Shown here: piece by piece, positions 24,561 through 36,173 of the stretch
Numbering within the stretch: the stretch's first letter is position 1
How the letters are laid out: each line of letters begins with the position of its first letter
Assembly (NCBI GenBank): GCA_035222895.1
Contig: JAVYIG010000095.1
Span: 868,001 to 932,000, forward strand
Direction: 5' to 3'
Source: Strongylocentrotus droebachiensis
Lineage: Eukaryota > Echinodermata > Echinoidea > Camarodonta > Strongylocentrotidae
Length of the DNA stretch: 64,000 nt
The notes under the pieces: model-generated
Told to the model about the DNA's origin: nothing
The model's database searches: none
Seen by the model: the letters and a program-made list of their open reading frames with translations, nothing else
Program-made: the position numbers and the translations under genes

Positions 24561-26334
24561 TTCTTCTTCTTCTTCTTCTTCTTCTTCTTCTTCTTCTTCT
24601 TCTTCTACTTCTTCTTCTTCTCCTTCTTCTTCTTCTGCCACATCTTATTCTTCTTACCCTACTTATACTACACATCTCGTGAAACTTTTCTCATAAGTTG
24701 AATTTGTAGATGTTCCATTAGCAGAGTTATTTCTATACGGATGTAGAAAAAAAACAAGAGCAAAAGAATAAAACATAAGACATATTATGTTTATGATATA
24801 TTAACGTTATTCATCGTTAAAAAAATCAAATTGTTTCATTGTGTGATAATTTAAGATTTAGATTGATGGGGAAATTCATCTTCCCTTGAAAATAAATGTC
24901 ATAAAGCTGTGGTTATTGGAAAATCTTTTTTTATTTATCGCCATTCCGCTTCAGTTATTTACAGAATTATTATTATTTTTCACTTTTTCATGGCACATAA
25001 ATCACTTTTCCCTTCTCATGTTTTCGATCAGATCCCTAAGTCACAAGGCCGTGGTGAGTTGCTGACGTCACTGTGCTATCAACCGGCAGCTAACCGACTT
25101 ACTGTGGTGGTCCTCAAGGCAAAGAATCTACCCAAGATGGACGTCACTGGACTCGCAGGTAAATAGATCATAAAGTACAGGTATTAAAGATGGAGAAGAG
25201 GAAAGAGAGGAGAAATGAGAAATTTAAAAGAGAAGGAAAAGAAGGGGGAAAAAGAAGGAGAAGAAGAAAACAATTGCTAAAAAATATATAAATTGAACCA
25301 TACGTGCTTAATACTCAATCACATATTTGTTCATCTGAATTAATGTGTTTTTAACAGAGAGTAGGATTATAATTATATTCGACAAACGGCAGGTGAAAAA
25401 GAAATAATTGATTTGATCTTGTATAATAAAAAGAGGTAATCATAGGTATCACAGCCTATTGATGAGTCCAAGAATAGTGAATTTATTAAGCAATTTTATC
25501 TCAAGAGTAAGTCGTTCCAGCTAACATATACCTTTTATTTATATCATAGACCCATACGTGAAGATTTATGTGATGTACCGCAACCAGCGCCTAGCTAAGA
25601 AGAAGACTCGTCTGAAGAAACGAACTCTAAACCCTGTCTTCAATGAATCCTTCCTCTTCGATATACCAATGGAAGGACTGGAGTATCTCAAGATTGAATT
25701 TCAGGTAAAGCTTGCACAATGCAACATATATAGGCCTATCAATGCCACAGAGCAAATCGTGTATGTTAAGATTATGCAGGTCTTTTAATTAAAGCAATAT
25801 TATTTAATGCGTTATTTTTAAAGTTCTATTTCCAAGCTAAAATATTGCACTTTGAAATATTTGATTTTTTACTTTTATTTCTCGAAATGTACTAAAGATT
25901 TTGCTCTTTCCACCCTACAAATTATCGTTTCAACAGGTCCATAAAATTGATTGAAAACAATCGGGTGAGATAATAGCAAAGAATTTAGGCTCGCGCTGCA
26001 TAATTTAAATTGATTAGACTGCATCCGAGAACGATAAAAGGAGCAAAATTTGTGATAGGATTCTAAAAACTAACATGGATCAACATAAACCAGATGCAGA
26101 CTATGAATAATACATTTAATTGAAAACATTTCGCTTGAATTTGCGGTGAAACTCAATTTTTATTTCCCATTTCTTGATCAGGTGCTGGATCACGACCGGG
26201 TGACGAAGAACGAAATCATTGGCCGATTGGTGATTGGACGAGATGAAGATGGAGAGGCCGAGTCACAGCACTGGAAGGAGATCATGCAGAACCCGCGTAA
26301 ACAGATCGCAGAATGGCATAAACTCACCGAATAA
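17450..26334 (+). CDS. SYT4/11-like: Synaptotagmin, Syt4/Syt11 type
   Basis: A vesicle membrane protein with an N-terminal membrane anchor and tandem C2 domains, expected on secretory or synaptic vesicles in regulated exocytosis. Exons: 17450-17501 (candidate), 18937-19278, 19821-20020, 23410-23562, 24160-24306, 25032-25158, 25550-25704, 26182-26334; all junctions are GT-AG and in phase. The model has 442 residues, close to the 425-431 of mammalian Syt4 and Syt11. Membrane span about 20-42, basic/proline linker to about 165, C2A about 170-290, C2B about 304-435. C2A has serine 259 where most synaptotagmins have a calcium-binding aspartate, the known Syt4/Syt11 signature, beside D199, D206, D261 and E267. 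C2B keeps D335, D341, D395, D397 and E403, a polybasic strand (357-365), and the terminal WHKL motif. Family identity is firm; Syt4 and Syt11 arose by vertebrate duplication, so a single co-orthologue is expected. The first exon is the weakest part. Confidence 0.92.
18937..19278 (+). CDS. Synaptotagmin exon 2: membrane span and linker
   Basis: It opens after CTGCAG and encodes [20 protein letters not shown], a clear hydrophobic span, followed by a Cys/Arg-rich stop-transfer (TACRCMRRK) whose cysteines could be palmitoylated. A long Pro/Ser/Gly linker follows. The linker is more GC-rich than its surroundings. The donor is GGTAGG, phase 1. Confidence 0.85.
19279..19820. other. Intron with poly-G and CT tracts
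   Basis: A G-rich run (GGGC then about 15 G) lies near 19325-19342, soon after the donor. CT microsatellites lie at about 19472-19490 and 19526-19547. No coding sequence is evident. Confidence 0.75.
19821..20020 (+). CDS. Synaptotagmin exon 3: linker end and start of C2A
   Basis: The acceptor is CCCCAG. The exon ends in LPAK at a phase-0 GTTTGT donor. It carries the first C2A strands, [20 protein letters not shown], matching the Syt4 pattern G-x-L-x-F-S-L-E-Y. Confidence 0.9.
21311..22006. mobile_element. GC-rich terminal-inverted-repeat element
   Basis: The ends are complementary: GCTAAAGGCCCGGTCACACA on the left pairs with TGTGTGACCGGGCCTTTAGC on the right, and the pairing extends inward across the CGCATG..GGCCGKCGCATGG block. 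Inside are at least three diverged copies of a unit containing GCGCTAGCAACACGCTGTGC. It is CpG-rich in contrast to the AT-rich intron. There is no transposase-like frame. It appears to be a non-autonomous DNA transposon of a family I cannot name. Confidence 0.8.
22393..22678. mobile_element. Fold-back MITE, copy 2 (degraded)
   Basis: It is homologous to 4671-4956 in the opposite orientation. The right arm keeps the CTTACTTAGTCTTTGTGAAA end; the left arm has lost part of the matching segment. Both copies share GACTTAACTATGRCAGG and CCTTGCATTGGTTTCTCAAG (or complement). Confidence 0.75.
23410..23562 (+). CDS. Synaptotagmin exon 4: C2A calcium loop 1
   Basis: It encodes [20 protein letters not shown] and onward to the FTFYGL strand. 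Aspartates 199 and 206 are in the loop-1 positions. The one-residue longer spacing than in Syt1 matches Syt4. It is phase 0 at both ends. Confidence 0.95.
23581..23815. mobile_element. Possible small DNA element, CAGTGG..CCACTG ends
   Basis: Begins CAGTGGCGTAGCTATGGGG, 19 bases after the exon donor, and ends in a C-rich tract plus CCACTG, so the ends are roughly complementary. Such CAGTGGCGTAGC ends occur on short non-autonomous elements in many invertebrates. No clean target duplication was found. Confidence 0.45.
23916..23960. repeat. GA tract and poly-G
   Basis: A short (GA)n is followed by about 13 G and GCGGGGGAGAGG in the intron between the C2A exons. Confidence 0.75.
24160..24306 (+). 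CDS. Synaptotagmin exon 5: C2A calcium loop 3
   Basis: It encodes [20 protein letters not shown]. Serine 259 replaces the first loop-3 aspartate, while D261 and E267 remain. This is the conserved Syt4/Syt11 substitution that weakens C2A calcium binding. Phase 0; the donor is CGGGTAAGT. Confidence 0.95.
24416..24655. repeat. Long TTC/GAA triplet tract
   Basis: Nearly uninterrupted (TTC)n runs for about 150 bases from 24499 to 24655, with TCC-rich lead-in from 24420, inside the intron between C2A and C2B. It is polypyrimidine on the sense strand, so it could form triplex DNA. The Ser, Leu, Phe and Arg runs read from it are artefacts. Confidence 0.9.
25032..25158 (+). CDS. Synaptotagmin exon 6: linker and start of C2B
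   Basis: It encodes [20 protein letters not shown] and [15 protein letters not shown], the typical first half of a Syt4/Syt11 C2B domain with D335. It ends in phase 1 and joins the next exon through aspartate 341. Confidence 0.95.
25550..25704 (+). CDS. Synaptotagmin exon 7: C2B polybasic strand
   Basis: It encodes [20 protein letters not shown] and the [18 protein letters not shown] strand. The lysine-rich patch is the site that binds acidic lipids and partners in synaptotagmins. It ends in phase 0 at CAGGTAAAG. Confidence 0.95.
26182..26334 (+). CDS. Synaptotagmin exon 8: end of C2B and stop
   Basis: It encodes [19 protein letters not shown] with D395, D397 and E403 in calcium loop 3, then ends in AEWHKLTE and a TAA stop. 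WHKL is the conserved C-terminal WHXL motif. Confidence 0.95.
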   Translation: MLDHDRVTKNEIIGRLVIGRDEDGEAESQHWKEIMQNPRKQIAEWHKLTE

Positions 26335-27262
26335 GACCAAACAAGCAGAGTCGTCTGCATATATTTCACAGATTAAGTTATGGTTCCCAAAAATATTTCA
26401 AAAGAATATGATGACACAGAAATATACTCTGACCATGATAACTTATTTCTGTATTTGTTCCCATCCCGGTTAGAGTTGATCTTGAATCTGAAATTTAAGG
26501 CAGTCTACATTCAGCTTTAAGACTGGGACCATTTTGTATTGAACATTTTCCTCTACATGATTTTCATGTCAAGTGACCAAATAGACGCCATGTTTGATGT
26601 CAATATTAAAATATGGCATCAACGTTTTTCTAAAGTCAGACAAAATCAGGAAACGATCCTGGCTTTCATGGGCAAGATCTGTCATTGTTTCATCAGTATA
26701 TCATCGGTTTGTATTGGTTTATAAGTCATGTATCAACGTAACTATGAAGTTCATTCGTACAGGTGACCTTCACTGTTCGGTCGATATTCCATCAAGATAA
26801 ACAAAATATGACTTGGTTACCTAACGAAATCTAGCAGACTGTGATCTTCGCAAATATTCATGTAGCAGTTATTAGAAATGTGGATGAAGAAATTTGCATT
26901 TTATCACTAAATCTCACCGCTTTGAAGGTAATGTTCACTAATTTAAATTCACCAAAAATTTGATGTGATCCTATTATATCAACAGTAATGTGTTCACATA
27001 CACGGGTATATAGTAAGAACGGCAGATTAATTGCATGTCATAATTTGAATATGTGTATGATAGAAATATAAAAAAATATCAGCATTATTTTTAGAAAAAT
27101 ATGCAGCAGACGTGAATGTAAAAAAATTGTTCATAAACTTGATAAATATGAAGTACAATTTAGCAAACATGTTAAGAGAAAATGCGGCAGCACAACTGTA
27201 ATATTTTGGGGCTATAGGGTATTTGTACGAATTATTTTATAGGCATCGTTTTATTTGTTTCG

Positions 27263-27268
27263 AATAAA
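27263..27268 (+). terminator. Candidate polyadenylation signal
   Basis: AATAAA about 930 bases after the synaptotagmin stop; later candidates are at 27839 and 28524. In AT-rich DNA this hexamer is frequent by chance. Confidence 0.25.
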
Positions 27269-29487
27269 ACTACAACTAAAAGAAGACATCCATTCGTTGG
27301 CTTAGACATTAATATAATCTTGTAAAATACACTTATGTCGAATATTATGATTTCCTTTTTTTAATTCGTTTTTATTTCCTACTTTTATTAAAAGCATCGT
27401 AAGATTAGAAGTCAAGTAGTGAAAAACTTACTAAATCTAACGATACCATATTGTATTCTTTTAAACCATTGCAACGTTAGGGTTATTGGGAATATTTAAG
27501 GACCAAAGGAGATTATTGAGTTCCTTTTGAAAAATAAGCGTTAAATATTGTGTGTTGGTGGTAAATATACAATGTTTTAAAGGCACCTATCTCTTTGCAT
27601 TACTCAAAAAAATATAAAGAGTAGGATAATTATTAAAGATTTGATAACAATTGACAGTGAAAGAATGGCTGAAACAGATTTATAATAGGCCTACTCTAAA
27701 TTGTAAATGGAATATCAAAGATGCCTAACGAATGTTAAAAATATTCTGTAAATTGGACCTTATGAAGATATAATTATTAATGTATATTTGCTATATTAAT
27801 ATTGAAATAGATAACCTATAAACATCCACTCGCTTTAAAATAAAGATAATTGATAATAGTGAATATAAAGAAATGTATTATATTTGATTATTATTTGTAG
27901 TATATTATAATAAGCTCAATCATTATGTTTTGATGGGTTATGGGTAAAAACAACAGCATGGTGAATTGTGTTTGAAGAGTAACTACATAATTTATCAAAA
28001 TAACGGCTTCACGATGTAAAATGTGGCAATTCAAAATGTTATTTTGTTTCGTAGGAGTCATAACAATTCATATAATTCAACCTGAACTCATAATTAGCGT
28101 CTTTATAGGTTGTAAAATGATGTAGTTACCTTGGTTACTCTTAGAGACGGATTTGCAGATGTCATGCGCCATAATTTTATAAAACGTACACTTTTTCTTT
28201 TTATAAAACAACGTCTGATGTACGATTTTTTTTATTCAAAGGATTATTTTTATAGGAATTGGTAATCATTTTCTATGATGCAGAACTGAAGTTGCATGGA
28301 AATTTAAATACTTGTTTACAGGGGAATCAAATATTATTTGATTATTTCGTAACTGATAAGTACGACCTTTTAAAAGAGTTCAGTTTCGTGTGAATAATTT
28401 ATTTTTCGATGATAAAAGAGTATCATTAACTTTGCATGACAATGAACTTTACTCGTTGTGGGAGGGGGCGGGGATTATTTTATAAAAAGACTGAAAAAAA
28501 ATTGAATCTAATTCTCATTTTTCAATAAAATTATAGAAGAATATCATTAAATGTTCAGGGTCATAACATTTAGGGCTTTATTGGGGAAACACATTCTAAG
28601 CCCTTTTTTAGTGGGAATAGTTGATTAATTTTTATTGACAAAAGATAACCAAATCATTAAGTTTATAGAATAATGTGCTTCAGGGTGTATATACATTATG
28701 GATAGTATTCATTATACTCTTTAGGAATAACCTATATACATATCACGCTTGTATATAAATTATGAAACCCGGCTTTCCCTATGCTTCTCTGCACTGTGTA
28801 TAAAAAAACAACTACATGTGTTAAACGCTTGTATATTGAGCTTCTGTAAAAGAGGAATGAATTGTGAAAAAGGAGATACGAAAAGAGAAACAAAGAGAGG
28901 GATAAACAAGTTATATATGTATATAATGACAAGAGTTTGTAATTTTATTTCGTGCTGTTGTGTTAACAAACGTCCTGTGTAGTATAGGGCCAACCCGATT
29001 TCAACGAAAAAAAATAGTACTGTGATAAAATAAAAGATATTTTATGATTATAGTTAAAACATTACTTGTGAGTGTGTTGTATTTTCTTTGTTATTTGTGT
29101 ACACATTATATCACCGACATATCACCATTTTGGGGGCGGTGGAGTAATAGTGGCGAAGGGTATTTATCTCATCTCCCAGCACACATTTTAATATGACACT
29201 ATAACAATTGTGCCTTTAGAGAATTCTCACACAAACTATCAGTCACTGTCTTTTGATCCCGTGAAATGTGCCATGTGCGTAATATTTACCTTTTCTTTAA
29301 TTTTTTCTGTTCAATTCAATCATGTTTATTTCATTGAAAACTCATCTATGGAATATAGCCAATCCATAACATCCGCAAGATCGTGATGAAGCAAATATAA
29401 ATGTTGAATGGTCATTGACTAATGCGCCTCCATGTACTTTATACTGACCACAAAACAAAATTTCGTCAATTATTAGGCGTTCGTTCA

Positions 29488-29653
29488 CAGGGGCGAATCC
29501 AGGATATTGTAAAAGAATGGTCATCACTTCAAAGGGAGGGGGCGGGTTACATTATTGGATTTGTGTATTATAGGCATGTTATTTGTGTTTCAAAAGGGCA
29601 CACGGGTCGATTGTGTCCCTCCCCTTACCCCTCCCCTCCTAAATCCGCCAGTG
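29488..29653. repeat. Short repeat-like block bounded by CAGGGGCG and CCGCCAGTG
   Basis: CAGGGGCGAATCCAGGAT at the left and CCTAAATCCGCCAGTG at the right are loosely complementary, around G-rich and C-rich inner arms. It resembles small non-autonomous elements of marine invertebrates. Only one clear copy is in the window. Confidence 0.4.
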
Positions 29654-29848
29654 CAATCGATATAGGCTAGAAAATGTTATCCTAAAAAACACCAGAAACA
29701 TACGCATTCTTTTGCTGTGTAAGGTGTTGTACCTTTTTATCATGTATTAAATGTCAGGACGTAGTTGACTGTTGTCCGGGTCCTGGGGAAGTTGTCCAAG
29801 AATAGAGAGGCGATATGAGAGATGTAACGAGAGGGTAATCAGAATGTA

Positions 29849-29980
29849 AAAAAGGCAGAGAGAGAGAGAGAGAGAGAGAAAGAGGGGGGGGGGGCGATGA
29901 AGAGCGAGAGACAGGGGATAGCTGGAATAAATGGAGGGAGGGAGGTAGAAAGGGTGAAAGAGAGAGAGAGAGAGGGGGGT
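29849..29980. repeat. GA microsatellites with poly-G
   Basis: (GA)n at about 29857-29880 runs into ten G, and a second GA/GGGG tract lies at about 29958-29992. Confidence 0.8.
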
Positions 29981-30714
29981 GGGGGGTTGGGAGGTGTGTT
30001 ACCCGACCATGTAAAGTGGCATAGATAATAATGAGCCATTACGGCTTTTTATAACTAAATTCCACGTTTTTACGTTGAGATGAAGAAATCCCAATATTCC
30101 AATTCTTCGAAAAAACTATTATACTATTTTGTTCCGTGTGTTGTTCAGTCACACAACGATAATGTGGACGGATTGGGCGCAATATGGGAAAATTCTGTTA
30201 CTCAGAGTGCGCCATCTATCGTTTCCAACTGCCTCTGTCCAGTTTTAATGGTCATAATTTATTAGTCCTACAAAGTTTATATACCTTGAAAAATACATTG
30301 AATACCAAAGCCTCTGGAAGAAAGCTGTCTCCAGCTGCCAAGCTTCCAGGTTTAACTTTAAGGGGGGGGGGGTGTCCCAGCTTCCGGGTCTTGCATCATG
30401 GTCATTTTACTTCTGTCTCTTACTCGCGTTCTTCCTTTTTATTTATCTTCCCCTGTTTGAACTCTCCCAAATTAAGAAATGACAGGGTTAATTAATTAGT
30501 ATGCCTATATGCAATGAAACAGTAGCCCTATGTCTTGTAATCGTGCAGAAAAATAATAAATCTTGCATCATAATTATCAAACACGAAATATATTATTTCC
30601 AATAAGTTTTGGTATTGCTTTTAACTCGACTAGATGCTACAGTGATTATTGTAGCTAGTCAAATCGAACTCTTTTTGCGGATTAAAATCTTTTTGAGGAC
30701 GAAACCAACAATAT

Positions 30715-30824
30715 GGACTTTTAGATTCGTATGAAGACAATGGGGATTGCTACGATCGACGTCCTTTTAATGCACTGCCTTGAATGGACGTCACACGTAT
30801 CAGTCCACGCAAATCTAAAAGTCC
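30715..30824. repeat. Inverted repeat GGACTTTTAGATT
   Basis: GGACTTTTAGATT at 30715-30727 has an exact complement at 30812-30824, enclosing 84 bases. It may be the ends of a very small fold-back element or a cruciform-capable site. Confidence 0.5.
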
Positions 30825-30961
30825 CTAATGATACGAAAGTCTGATACGACATACGTGAGTTATCGTGGCCATTTTCTAGACTGTGTTAATAGTTAATTTA
30901 CTGACCCGTAACAGTCACAGTTAATTGATTTCAAACGTAAAGGAACTTTATTTACTTCAAT

Positions 30962-31470
30962 TTAAAGGTAATACAAAGTTTTGGGAAATTTTTAAAATTG
31001 GGTGGATAGTGATTCATACAATTTTGATATATTTGGATGCTCCTGTGGATGTATTAAAAGCACAAAAAATAATTATCCCCTACAACACTTCTGCTTTCGA
31101 GAAAAATTGAATATAAAAATTTACCGGTGCTCCCGGTAAATTCTGATAAATTTCAAATAGCGCCTGCGGCCGTACAATGGTAGCTGTGACCATGAAAATT
31201 TCAGAATATGTAGTTGTGATATATAATTTCCAAACGGGAATAGCTAATCGGTCGATTTTAGTCGAGAAACATCGTTTCATAGCTTAATTAATATCTTGAC
31301 CTTGAGAGGGAGCTATACAACATAAAGATTTATTATTTACAATTTCATAACTTTAGACTCGATTTCAACCGCGACAACGATCACTGAATATTGTAGAATC
31401 GCATATGCTTCCAATATCTTCATTTGAACCAAATTCATGACCCCATACCAAAACTTTGTATTACCTTTAA
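30962..31470 (+). mobile_element. TTAA-flanked MITE, copy 2
   Basis: 501 bases (30966-31466) between TTAA tetranucleotides, in the same orientation as copy 1 and closely similar to it throughout, including the central AAATTTACCGG palindrome. Non-coding. Confidence 0.85.
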
Positions 31471-31690
31471 TGGTACGGTACACGGATGAATATAATGAAA
31501 AGGGTATGATTATCAAGCCATGTATAGAACGCTAATAGCCAGAGGTATGTCCATTCAAATTGCTCACCTGGAGATTAAGAATCGTGACTTAGGGATATTT
31601 GAAAGTTTGATTTGATAACAAACAAAATTATGCACTGCAAATATTCGGTCTTGGGCAGGCCAAAGACTCATAAATATATAAAGTTTGACC

Positions 31691-31692
31691 TG

Positions 31693-31763
<71 letters not shown>

Positions 31764-31821
31764 TCTCTCCCTCTCTCTTTTTCTCCTTCTCTCTCTCTCT
31801 CTTTGTCTCTCTATCTCCCTC

Positions 31822-31874
<53 letters not shown>

Positions 31875-31960
31875 CTTTTTTTTTCTCTCTCTCTTATTCC
31901 TTCTCTTTTTTTCTCTCTCCCCCCCACCCCCCCCCCTCTCTCTCGATATATATATATATA
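31691..31960. repeat. Large CT microsatellite
   Basis: About 250 bases of (CT)n with CCCT, TTTT and GTCT interruptions, then a C-rich segment and a short (TA)n. It is the longest such tract between the two + strand genes. Confidence 0.9.
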
Positions 31961-33608
31961 TTATGTATATGCTGGAAAATGCAATTGAAATTTAATTATC
32001 CCATCGTAATATGTTCTCTTTGGAAATCCTCTCAACTTTTCTTTTTCCCTCCTGTCTCATTTTCTATAGATCTTCGTTTGCTTCCATGTTCTCACAAAAG
32101 TTCGGTTTCTATTTTCGTTTCTTTCTTTCTGTGTTTTCATGCCGAATCGAGGAAAACAAAGTATCAGTTTATCATAATACCAGGCCGTGTATTGTGCAAA
32201 AAGTCACATTTTTCACACCACCTTACTTACAGCCCATACATTTTGCTTGAGCGGGATTTGCCGGATCAAGTTACGCCACGGAAATACCGAGTATATTGTT
32301 GATCAAAATAATCCTTTATTTTGAAAGAACGGAAAAGAGAAAGTAAAAGGTTACGAGATTGTGACGTCATGTATGATTCACCTGCCAGCTGTCAAGGTTA
32401 TCATGTGATTGAACTTTGACCTTTGGGGAATTTATCAATGTCAATTGGGGGTGGAGCTATAGGCAATCTGTCATCGATGAATACAATCATAGGTTATCCG
32501 AGGTGAAATATTCGTAGAAAGTATTACACCTGCCCTCCTTTGGACCACGACCAGGGTGGTGATATTACTCTACTCGACCAAAGGATTCCATGATATGACT
32601 GAAATGATTTAATACCTCATTAAATTATGGGGTAACATTAAACCATAGTCATTATGGTTGTATGAGTCAAAGCATCAAACTGCAAACTGGTCTCCGTTTC
32701 AAACTCATATTAATAGCAAAAAGTCGGTTAATCAGACGAAAATAACTTCATGTTTACTTAAACATGTTGAAGTGTTTGATATACTCTTTCACTTTCACTC
32801 TCTCACTAGTCAAACGAAGATAAATTAATTCTAAGTTAAAGTGTTTGAACTTCACTTCAAGATGTCAATACCCACTTCAAAATAATTGATATGCACTTCA
32901 TACCATGGCATTGATAACATACGGCATACCATGCATCTATTTTGAAATGTGAAAAAAAACATCGGACATTTCATCAGATTGATTGTCGAAAATTCCTATT
33001 TGTTTTTGTATTTCTTTATGTTATACGGACATTAAAGTATGTAGACCAAGACAAGGACAATTCCACTCAATGTATGTTTATCATTTTCATCATGCCGCCT
33101 TAGGCTTAACTTTGTGCTTTTAATGCAAACATCTGACGAAGAAAAAAAAGTTTTGCCTTAAAGAAGGTAAGCCACATTCAACAGAGGTTGGCACATTAAA
33201 TGGTTTTACTAAGAAGTAGTTGTGCAACAAATGAACGCAGTGGTGGTCAGAGACTATACCAGGAACAAACACATGATAATTGTCTGGAAAATTATCATCA
33301 GTTCAGAGAGAGGGAGAGGTTATTAAATTGAAACCATAATTTAAACCATAATTCTATTATAGGCTTTAACTAGAACATAACATGATCTCTACTGTTTGAA
33401 TATGCTAATTGACAACGAACTTTGCATTTTAATAGCCGTTTGAATTTTGCCAAAACGTGTACAAGTACCTAACATCATGTACATACAACAAAAAATGGTA
33501 TAATTGAAAGCGATTCCGCTTACGTGGTATAAACAGCCACATACAGGTCGTGGGAGGAGATAAAGAGAGGGGGTGAGAGATGGGGGGTTTGGGGGGGGGG
33601 GGGGGAGA

Positions 33609-33664
<56 letters not shown>

Positions 33665-35950
33665 AATTTAGTTGTTTTAATTTACCTATTGAATGAATTT
33701 AGCTCATAATGTCATACCCGACTATCGGGCGAAATTTACCTTTTCAACTACGATTTACGTATATTACGACTATACATAGTTAATACACCTCTACCAAAGA
33801 CACGCAATTTTGAAAAACTTCTTGGCCCTTACCCAAAAATTGATTCATTGCATAATGTCACCAAGATACACTGTCATTGGGGGTACACAATAGAATGAAT
33901 TTGTGATGTCATTGGAGACACAAAGATCCTATTCACAAGTGCGAAGTCAGAATAAGAAAGGAAAACAATTAAATTGAGTTGTCCACAAAAGAATTGTTTT
34001 GTCGTCCTTGTGTCATTAATGCGGGTGGACTGAAAAATACCACGGACTTTTTTCTCCTTTTTCTTACAATACTTGAATGTACATTGCTATTCTCGAAATA
34101 GAGAGATCGTTGTACCTATATTACACGGAAACTGGTCATGAGATACAGTAGTAATTAACTTTGAAGTTAAGCCTTAGACATTTTGGCGTACAGACATAAA
34201 TATTTTTGTATATTTCGTTTCACTTTACATTCAGACTTTTATTCTATTGCCCAAGGTTATTTTTTCCACAATAAGTCAATTTTAAAGATTGATGAAATCC
34301 AAACTTCAGTTGGAGAGATTAAGGAACAACGATACGTAGCGAAAAGAAAGTTAAGTAGAAATTGATATGAAACAGCTGAACCAATCTCTCTTTCTATAGT
34401 TGATTTCATACGTTGTACAATATTTCAGAAGTTGATTCAATATATTGATTATTTGATCATCGTTCGTTGTTTAAAGGGAACAAGCAGTTAACTAAAACAA
34501 ATCTAATCACATACATCCTCCCAGTAAAAACTATCTCTTTACTTTAGATGAATTCCAATATGGTATACCCTCTTTCAATTTCACTTTTTTCTTTCTTCAA
34601 ATCGTATTTACGAAATGACAGACACGACAAGAACAAAAATGTTCGTTAGGAAAAGTAGGATTATTCGATTTTGAAGATTTCATGTCTGCTTGAATGATTT
34701 CGCGGTGAAACTCATGCGCAGGCTCTGTTGTTTAAAACCAGTAACCTATAAATCATCACATACCAAGTATCTTGATCTGACCAAACGACACGGACTATGT
34801 TCCAAGGTACTGTATAAAGACGTGTTATACATCGATCGATTTTGTTTTCCCCCATGTTCTAGCGACCAGCGACTACCATGTTTATTGATGATCATGACCT
34901 TAACAAAAAAAACCGATTTACATGGAACCTTTTCAAGCGTATTGTCACGAAAACCACGAGCAGCCGTTCAACAAATTGATTTTCAGTTCATAGAATTTTA
35001 GAAAGGTTTATTAATCAATTAATTTGAATTACTTAAGAGAATAAACATGCATACGGTTAGTGAGTCTTCGAAAATAATACCGCTTCTCCTGTTTGGTATT
35101 TCTTTTTTCCCCATATTAGTCGCTGGAATTAAGTTAATCTTTAAGTTGCCATTAAGATGAGTGTACATTTCCTCTTTTAGACTTTTCTGTACAACTGCCC
35201 CCGTAAACCCTTTCACCCTTTTCTCATCGTGAAGGAGGATAATCTACGGTACATCGATTGTTCCCCAAAGTGACGTCATGAGATGAGAAAACACGGAATA
35301 GTTTGCTAACCCCATCCCACCCTACAGACCCCCTTTAATCTGGGTATTCATGTACCGGGCGTTGCTTCTCACCGAAGAATAGAAGGTTGGTCTGAAAAGC
35401 ATTGTTATTCATTGGCCGAACAAATACAAAAGATGACGGTTGACTACAAATCGTCCCAACATGCTGTGCATTCATTCGAAACCGTTTCCTTTTATGCATC
35501 CAAAGGCTTGAAGATCTAGAGAACGGGTATACGTTGATGTAATAACAAACGCTGTAAAACGGACAGAACACAACTACAGGTTGCTCTATTGGAGGAAAGA
35601 AAATAAGGTTTAAAACTCATATTTCCTACTTTAACGCAGACGTGAATATGGAAAGCATTTGAAAAAGGATATGCGTGAACTGTGATCATTTGGCGGGGAA
35701 ACAAAACGCCAATTATTGGAGAAGACCACTTGTTATTATGCGAAGCATTAGTCATCCGCGGACCACACCTAACTCTATGTAGAAACCTGTAACACTACAT
35801 CGCCTTGTGTACACACACTCGGACACACACTCGCATTCTCGTCGCTCGTTCATTTCTCATCGTGCTGTCTCAGAGGCAAGAAGCCAAGAACCGTTTTCGC
35901 GGAGGCACATTTTTTCAAGGAATATTGGCTCTATTTTATTTGTTGGCAAC
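31961..35950. other. Intergenic sequence upstream of the receptor gene
   Basis: No gene recognised. It contains a GA tract with a poly-G run at about 33570-33660. No convincing TATA box was seen before the receptor start codon at 35951; TG/AC-rich sequence at 35810-35840 may lie in its 5' leader. Confidence 0.5.
33570..33661. repeat. G-rich run and GA microsatellite
   Basis: GGGGTGAGAG, GGGGGG and then about 15 consecutive G lead into a (GA)n tract of about 48 bases. The four G blocks have quadruplex potential. Confidence 0.85.
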
Positions 35951-36173
35951 ATGATGGAATATCATAAATCTATATCGTCTTTGAGGACTTTCATCCTTGC
36001 CTTTGTTTGTCTTGCCTTATCCGTGAGAGAAACCCAGTCATATTCTACTGGAGCACCTCTAGACGCCTGTACCTCTTTAACACCGGGGCATGGATACACC
36101 CCTCAAACTTCTACCAGTCCTTTCACGATTACCCCTCAGTTTCGGAATTACGGACCGAGTACTCAAATGCAAG
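35951..36173 (+). CDS. Receptor exon 1: signal peptide and Reeler start
   Basis: The start MMEYHKSISSLRTFILAFVC gives a hydrophobic signal peptide ending near TQS. Then comes STGAPLDACTSLTPGHG, the typical Reeler opening with its first cysteine. An upstream in-frame ATG at 35807 would put charged His/Ser sequence before the signal peptide, so 35951 is preferred. Phase-1 GTGAGT donor. Confidence 0.85.

Larger units (their letters stand above)
26335..30965. other. Synaptotagmin 3' flank and AT-rich intergenic sequence
   Basis: This is AT-rich sequence without a supportable gene. AATAAA occurs on the + strand at 27263, 27839 and 28524, so the transcript's untranslated tail may run 0.9-2.2 kb. 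A G-rich repeat-like block lies at 29488-29653, and GA tracts with poly-G at 29849-29980. Confidence 0.55.

Noticed and set aside
24365-24701. Overlapping frames giving poly-Ser, poly-Leu, poly-Phe and poly-Arg
   Set aside because: All are readings of the intronic TTC/GAA tract.
31612-32302. 205-codon frame with a Ser/Leu start
   Set aside because: Translation of a CT microsatellite plus unremarkable AT-rich sequence; no domain or splice context.
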